Positions 62,115-64,000 of a stretch of 64,000 nucleotides of DNA are shown in pieces; positions within the stretch are counted from its first letter, which is position 1; the number at the start of each line of letters is the position of its first letter. The stretch comes from Candidatus Gastranaerophilales bacterium. GTDB lineage: Bacteria > Cyanobacteriota > Vampirovibrionia > Gastranaerophilales > Gastranaerophilaceae. Both the position numbers and the translations under genes were made by a program. The notes beneath the pieces are model-generated. The model saw nothing but the letters and a program-made list of their open reading frames with translations. It was not told the DNA's origin and did no database searches. The stretch is from NCBI GenBank assembly GCA_944326525.1, contig CALVEG010000004.1, positions 1 through 64,000 on the forward strand, given 5' to 3'.

Positions 62115-62885
62115 ATGGTCAAAAATTTACATGAAAAAGTCAGCTTTGAAAAAGTTATGCCACAGTATGAAAAACTGCTTATGCTGAAAAAAGCCTTAAT
62201 GTTAGGTGAGAGTGAAGAAGTTAACGAAAAAATTCTTCTTGAACGGTCAAGGGAGCACAATTTGAGAGAAATCTACCTTGTAGGGTATTTAGTCGATGTT
62301 GTTTTGAAAGCACCAAAAGAAGTTCGGGAACAGAATGATTTGCTGATCTCCTGTTATGACAAACCAAAGGAGTTTGCAAAAGCACAAAAGCAGTCGGAAA
62401 ATCTGTTCAAGACCAACCCTAAGTTCAGGCGGTATTTTGCAAATATTTTTTCTTATTTAGACCTGTTTGCTCCGATGAATCGTGTTATTACCAACATGAC
62501 AATATTCGGGCTTTGTCCTGAAATTATCTCTACCAGTGTTCCGCTTGAGTCGAAAAACGTTATTTTGAACTTTCACATCTTACAAAAGTGGCTGAGTGAA
62601 CAGAGGAAAGTTGATTTTTCTTTGTTGAGCGATATTGAGAAAAAAGTTGTTTTGTATCTGGCAAACGGTTATTCTGTTGAAGAAATCGTTGAAGATGATG
62701 TTATTGAGGGGGATTATGATGATAAGCGGTTACAAACTGTGCTTTATGAGCTTCTTCCTGCACGCTGCAATGTGCAGTCTGTGTGTCAGGTAATGGCGGT
62801 TATGTTTATGAGCAATCCCGAATTGAATGACATCTACAAAGCTATGGATATGCTTGAGGATTTACTCGAAAACGGTGAGTTTTGA
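62115..62885 (+). CDS. Hypothetical protein with LuxR-like C-terminal HTH, 256 aa
   Basis: A 256-residue protein; ATG 62115 has AAAGGA 8 bases upstream, while an in-frame ATG at 62100 has none. The N-terminal 170 residues are helical, without known domain. The last 80 residues (LSDIEKKVVLYLANGYSVEEIVEDDV...VQSVCQVMAVMFMSNPE) resemble a LuxR/GerE HTH with insertions. A regulatory role is likely but the HTH match is weak. Confidence 0.65.
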   Translation: MVKNLHEKVSFEKVMPQYEKLLMLKKALMLGESEEVNEKILLERSREHNLREIYLVGYLVDVVLKAPKEVREQNDLLISCYDKPKEFAKAQKQSENLFKTNPKFRRYFANIFSYLDLFAPMNRVITNMTIFGLCPEIISTSVPLESKNVILNFHILQKWLSEQRKVDFSLLSDIEKKVVLYLANGYSVEEIVEDDVIEGDYDDKRLQTVLYELLPARCNVQSVCQVMAVMFMSNPELNDIYKAMDMLEDLLENGEF

Positions 62886-63114
62886 ATGATTTTTTGCACA
62901 AAATTTCTGTCTTTGATGATGTTTTCCTCATGCCTGCTTTGTTGAAAGGTTTTCTATGTGATTGCGGGCTTTCTTAGCCAAAACTACGCTTTTGCTTCAC
63001 TCGAACGACTGGGAAACTACATTTTGGCGCATGGCTGAAATCTTTTCTCTGCTCCGTTGTTTAGATTTTGACTACAGAAACTACACTTTTTTGAGACAAT
63101 CGAACAAATTTTTC

Positions 63115-63474
63115 TTAGAAGTTTTCAACCACAGGCTTGAAATTCGGATTGAGTGCCATTTCGTGAAGAACTTCTCCAATTTCGTTTTTGGGCAATATGA
63201 TTGAGGGATTTTTGTAGAGGATTTGCAGAAGTATTTTTATTGAAGATATGCTCATTTTATGGTCTTTAACAAGAATTCTAAGGCTTTCTAACCATTCGAC
63301 ATCGTACATACTATAGAGACGTTTTTCTATTTTACCAGTCTTTACTCTCTGGGTTTTGATTAGCTTTTCTGTGTCGTATGTTCTCAGTCTGTCAGGAGTA
63401 ATCCCCAACCTTTTGGCTACAATACTTGTTGTGAACAGTAATTCATCTTTCTCAAACTTATTCTTGAGTACCAT
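63115..63474 (-). CDS. MerR-family regulator
   Basis: A 119-residue protein. The N-terminal HTH-wing is TTSIVAKRLGITPDRLRTYDTEKLI followed by TQRVKTGKIEKRLYSMYDVEWLESLRIL, the standard MerR layout. A short C-terminal helix (SISSIKILLQILYKNP) replaces a ligand domain. It is divergent from the secreted protein gene; the 160 bp between hold an inverted repeat over that gene's promoter, a plausible binding site. Confidence 0.85.
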   Translation of the reverse strand: MVLKNKFEKDELLFTTSIVAKRLGITPDRLRTYDTEKLIKTQRVKTGKIEKRLYSMYDVEWLESLRILVKDHKMSISSIKILLQILYKNPSIILPKNEIGEVLHEMALNPNFKPVVENF

Positions 63475-63571
63475 ATTTTACCCTCGTATCTTTTCAATGA
63501 TAATACACTAGGCAAATTATAGCTATTTGCATGTGGCTATTCGACAAAAGGCTAAATTCTTAATTTATGTA

Positions 63572-63595
63572 AACCATATTTACAAATTTATGGTT
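63572..63595. promoter_or_regulatory. Inverted repeat over the promoter of the last gene
   Basis: AACCATA (63572-63578) and TATGGTT (63589-63595) with a 10-bp centre cover the -35 box of the promoter below. Possible operator of the divergent MerR regulator. Confidence 0.4.
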
Positions 63596-63607
63596 AACGT
63601 GTATTAT
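63579..63607 (+). promoter_or_regulatory. Promoter of the last secreted protein gene
   Basis: TTTACA (63579-63584), 17-bp spacer, TATTAT (63602-63607), 27 bp before ATG 63635. Confidence 0.6.
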
Positions 63608-63634
63608 GGGTTTGGTTATGAAAGAGAGGTAAAA

Positions 63635-64000
63635 ATGAAAAAAGCTTTATTTATGGTAGTTTTATGTTTATCTGTATCCGCAGGTTTATGTTATGCAGAA
63701 GATTTAAATGGTGTATTTCGAGGTATTAGAAATGGAATTAATACCTTTTCAGACGTAAATAAACTAAAACAACAAATTCAACAACCACTGAATCAAACAC
63801 CTCAATCGCAAACAGAAACTAAAACTGCACCAACAAATGATGGTTTTACCATAACGAATGAACCAACTTCAAATGTTCAAGATCTTCAACAAAAACCTGT
63901 AGAAGTGAGTTTTTTCGCAGGGTTAAAGCCCGATAGTTCTATATTAGATGTAATCAATACCTTTAAAAATTATGAATCGGTTACAAACATAAAAGTATCC
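63635..64000 (+). CDS. Secreted hypothetical protein, N-terminal part only
   Basis: ATG 63635 follows AGAGAGG and the frame is open to the window end (122 residues shown). A signal peptide (MKKALFMVVLCLSVSAGLCYA) is followed by a Gln/Thr/Asn-rich linker (QQPLNQTPQSQTETKTAP) and the start of a folded region (VEVSFFAGLKPDSSIL). Probably periplasmic or surface-exposed. The rest lies outside, so no family can be judged. Confidence 0.75.
   Translation, partial: MKKALFMVVLCLSVSAGLCYAEDLNGVFRGIRNGINTFSDVNKLKQQIQQPLNQTPQSQTETKTAPTNDGFTITNEPTSNVQDLQQKPVEVSFFAGLKPDSSILDVINTFKNYESVTNIKVS

Noticed and set aside
62886-63114. Possible small gene after the LuxR-like gene
   Set aside because: The only frame (62962-63204) has no ribosome site, runs into the MerR gene antisense and has poor composition. 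I see nothing else in the gap.
1-64000. tRNA or rRNA genes
   Set aside because: None of the gaps shows a tRNA cloverleaf or rRNA sequence that I could recognise by eye; a tRNAscan run would settle it.

Overview
The window is AT-rich bacterial DNA with dense coding on both strands. The gene content fits a non-photosynthetic relative of Cyanobacteria, most likely a gut Gastranaerophilales (Melainabacteria/Vampirovibrionia). The pointers are two unlike [FeFe] hydrogenases with small Fe-S partner proteins, a GCS2-type glutamate-cysteine ligase, BioY, DUF3137, many TPR proteins, prepilins of the GFTLAEVLITIGILG type, and many lineage-specific hypothetical proteins. This placement is inference from gene content; the window has no rRNA gene to confirm it.

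Layout. 0-3.5 kb: lineage-specific proteins and a 6S-like RNA with a clean promoter and terminator. 3.5-8.7 kb: a compact aryl-polyene-like fatty acid/polyketide cluster (acyltransferase, chain-length factor, two complete ketosynthases, dehydratase, ketoreductase) with no carrier protein in the window. 8.9-17.6 kb: two MFS exporters, a cupin, a zinc alcohol dehydrogenase, small envelope proteins, YbaK and an HD hydrolase. 17.6-22.8 kb: ispE, rsmA, gshA, bioY, rimI and DUF3137. 22.8-26.8 kb: a 1175-residue protein whose middle carries the key residues of a RelA/SpoT nucleotidyltransferase and whose C-terminus looks like a GNAT acetyltransferase. 26.9-37.1 kb: a degenerate GGDEF protein, a four-HTH protein, TPR proteins, mnmE, a tandem pair of secreted coiled-coil proteins, a lipoate ligase-like protein and an Asp/Pro/Gly-repeat protein.

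37.4-42.5 kb is a hydrogen module. A thioredoxin-like 2Fe-2S protein, a sensory-type [FeFe] hydrogenase with a PAS domain, a SpoIIE phosphatase and a second 2Fe-2S protein form one operon. A group-B-like [FeFe] hydrogenase follows under its own promoter. 43-51 kb holds dxr, priA, a PC4-like protein, a type IV prepilin gene interrupted by an 11-G tract, dapB, a degenerate M48 peptidase and a base-excision glycosylase. 53-63.5 kb is a defence and regulator block: GIY-YIG protein, Abi_2 (HEPN) protein behind a small terminator-like RNA, a complete type III restriction-modification pair, three XRE regulators, a LuxR-like HTH protein and a MerR regulator. The window ends inside a secreted protein.

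The observations that most deserve a second look are the poly-G prepilin, the RelA-like giant protein, a short N-terminal F-x-G tag shared by four otherwise unrelated cytoplasmic proteins, the RNA in front of the Abi gene, and -10 boxes lying 6-7 nt before the start codon of several housekeeping genes, which suggests leaderless mRNAs.
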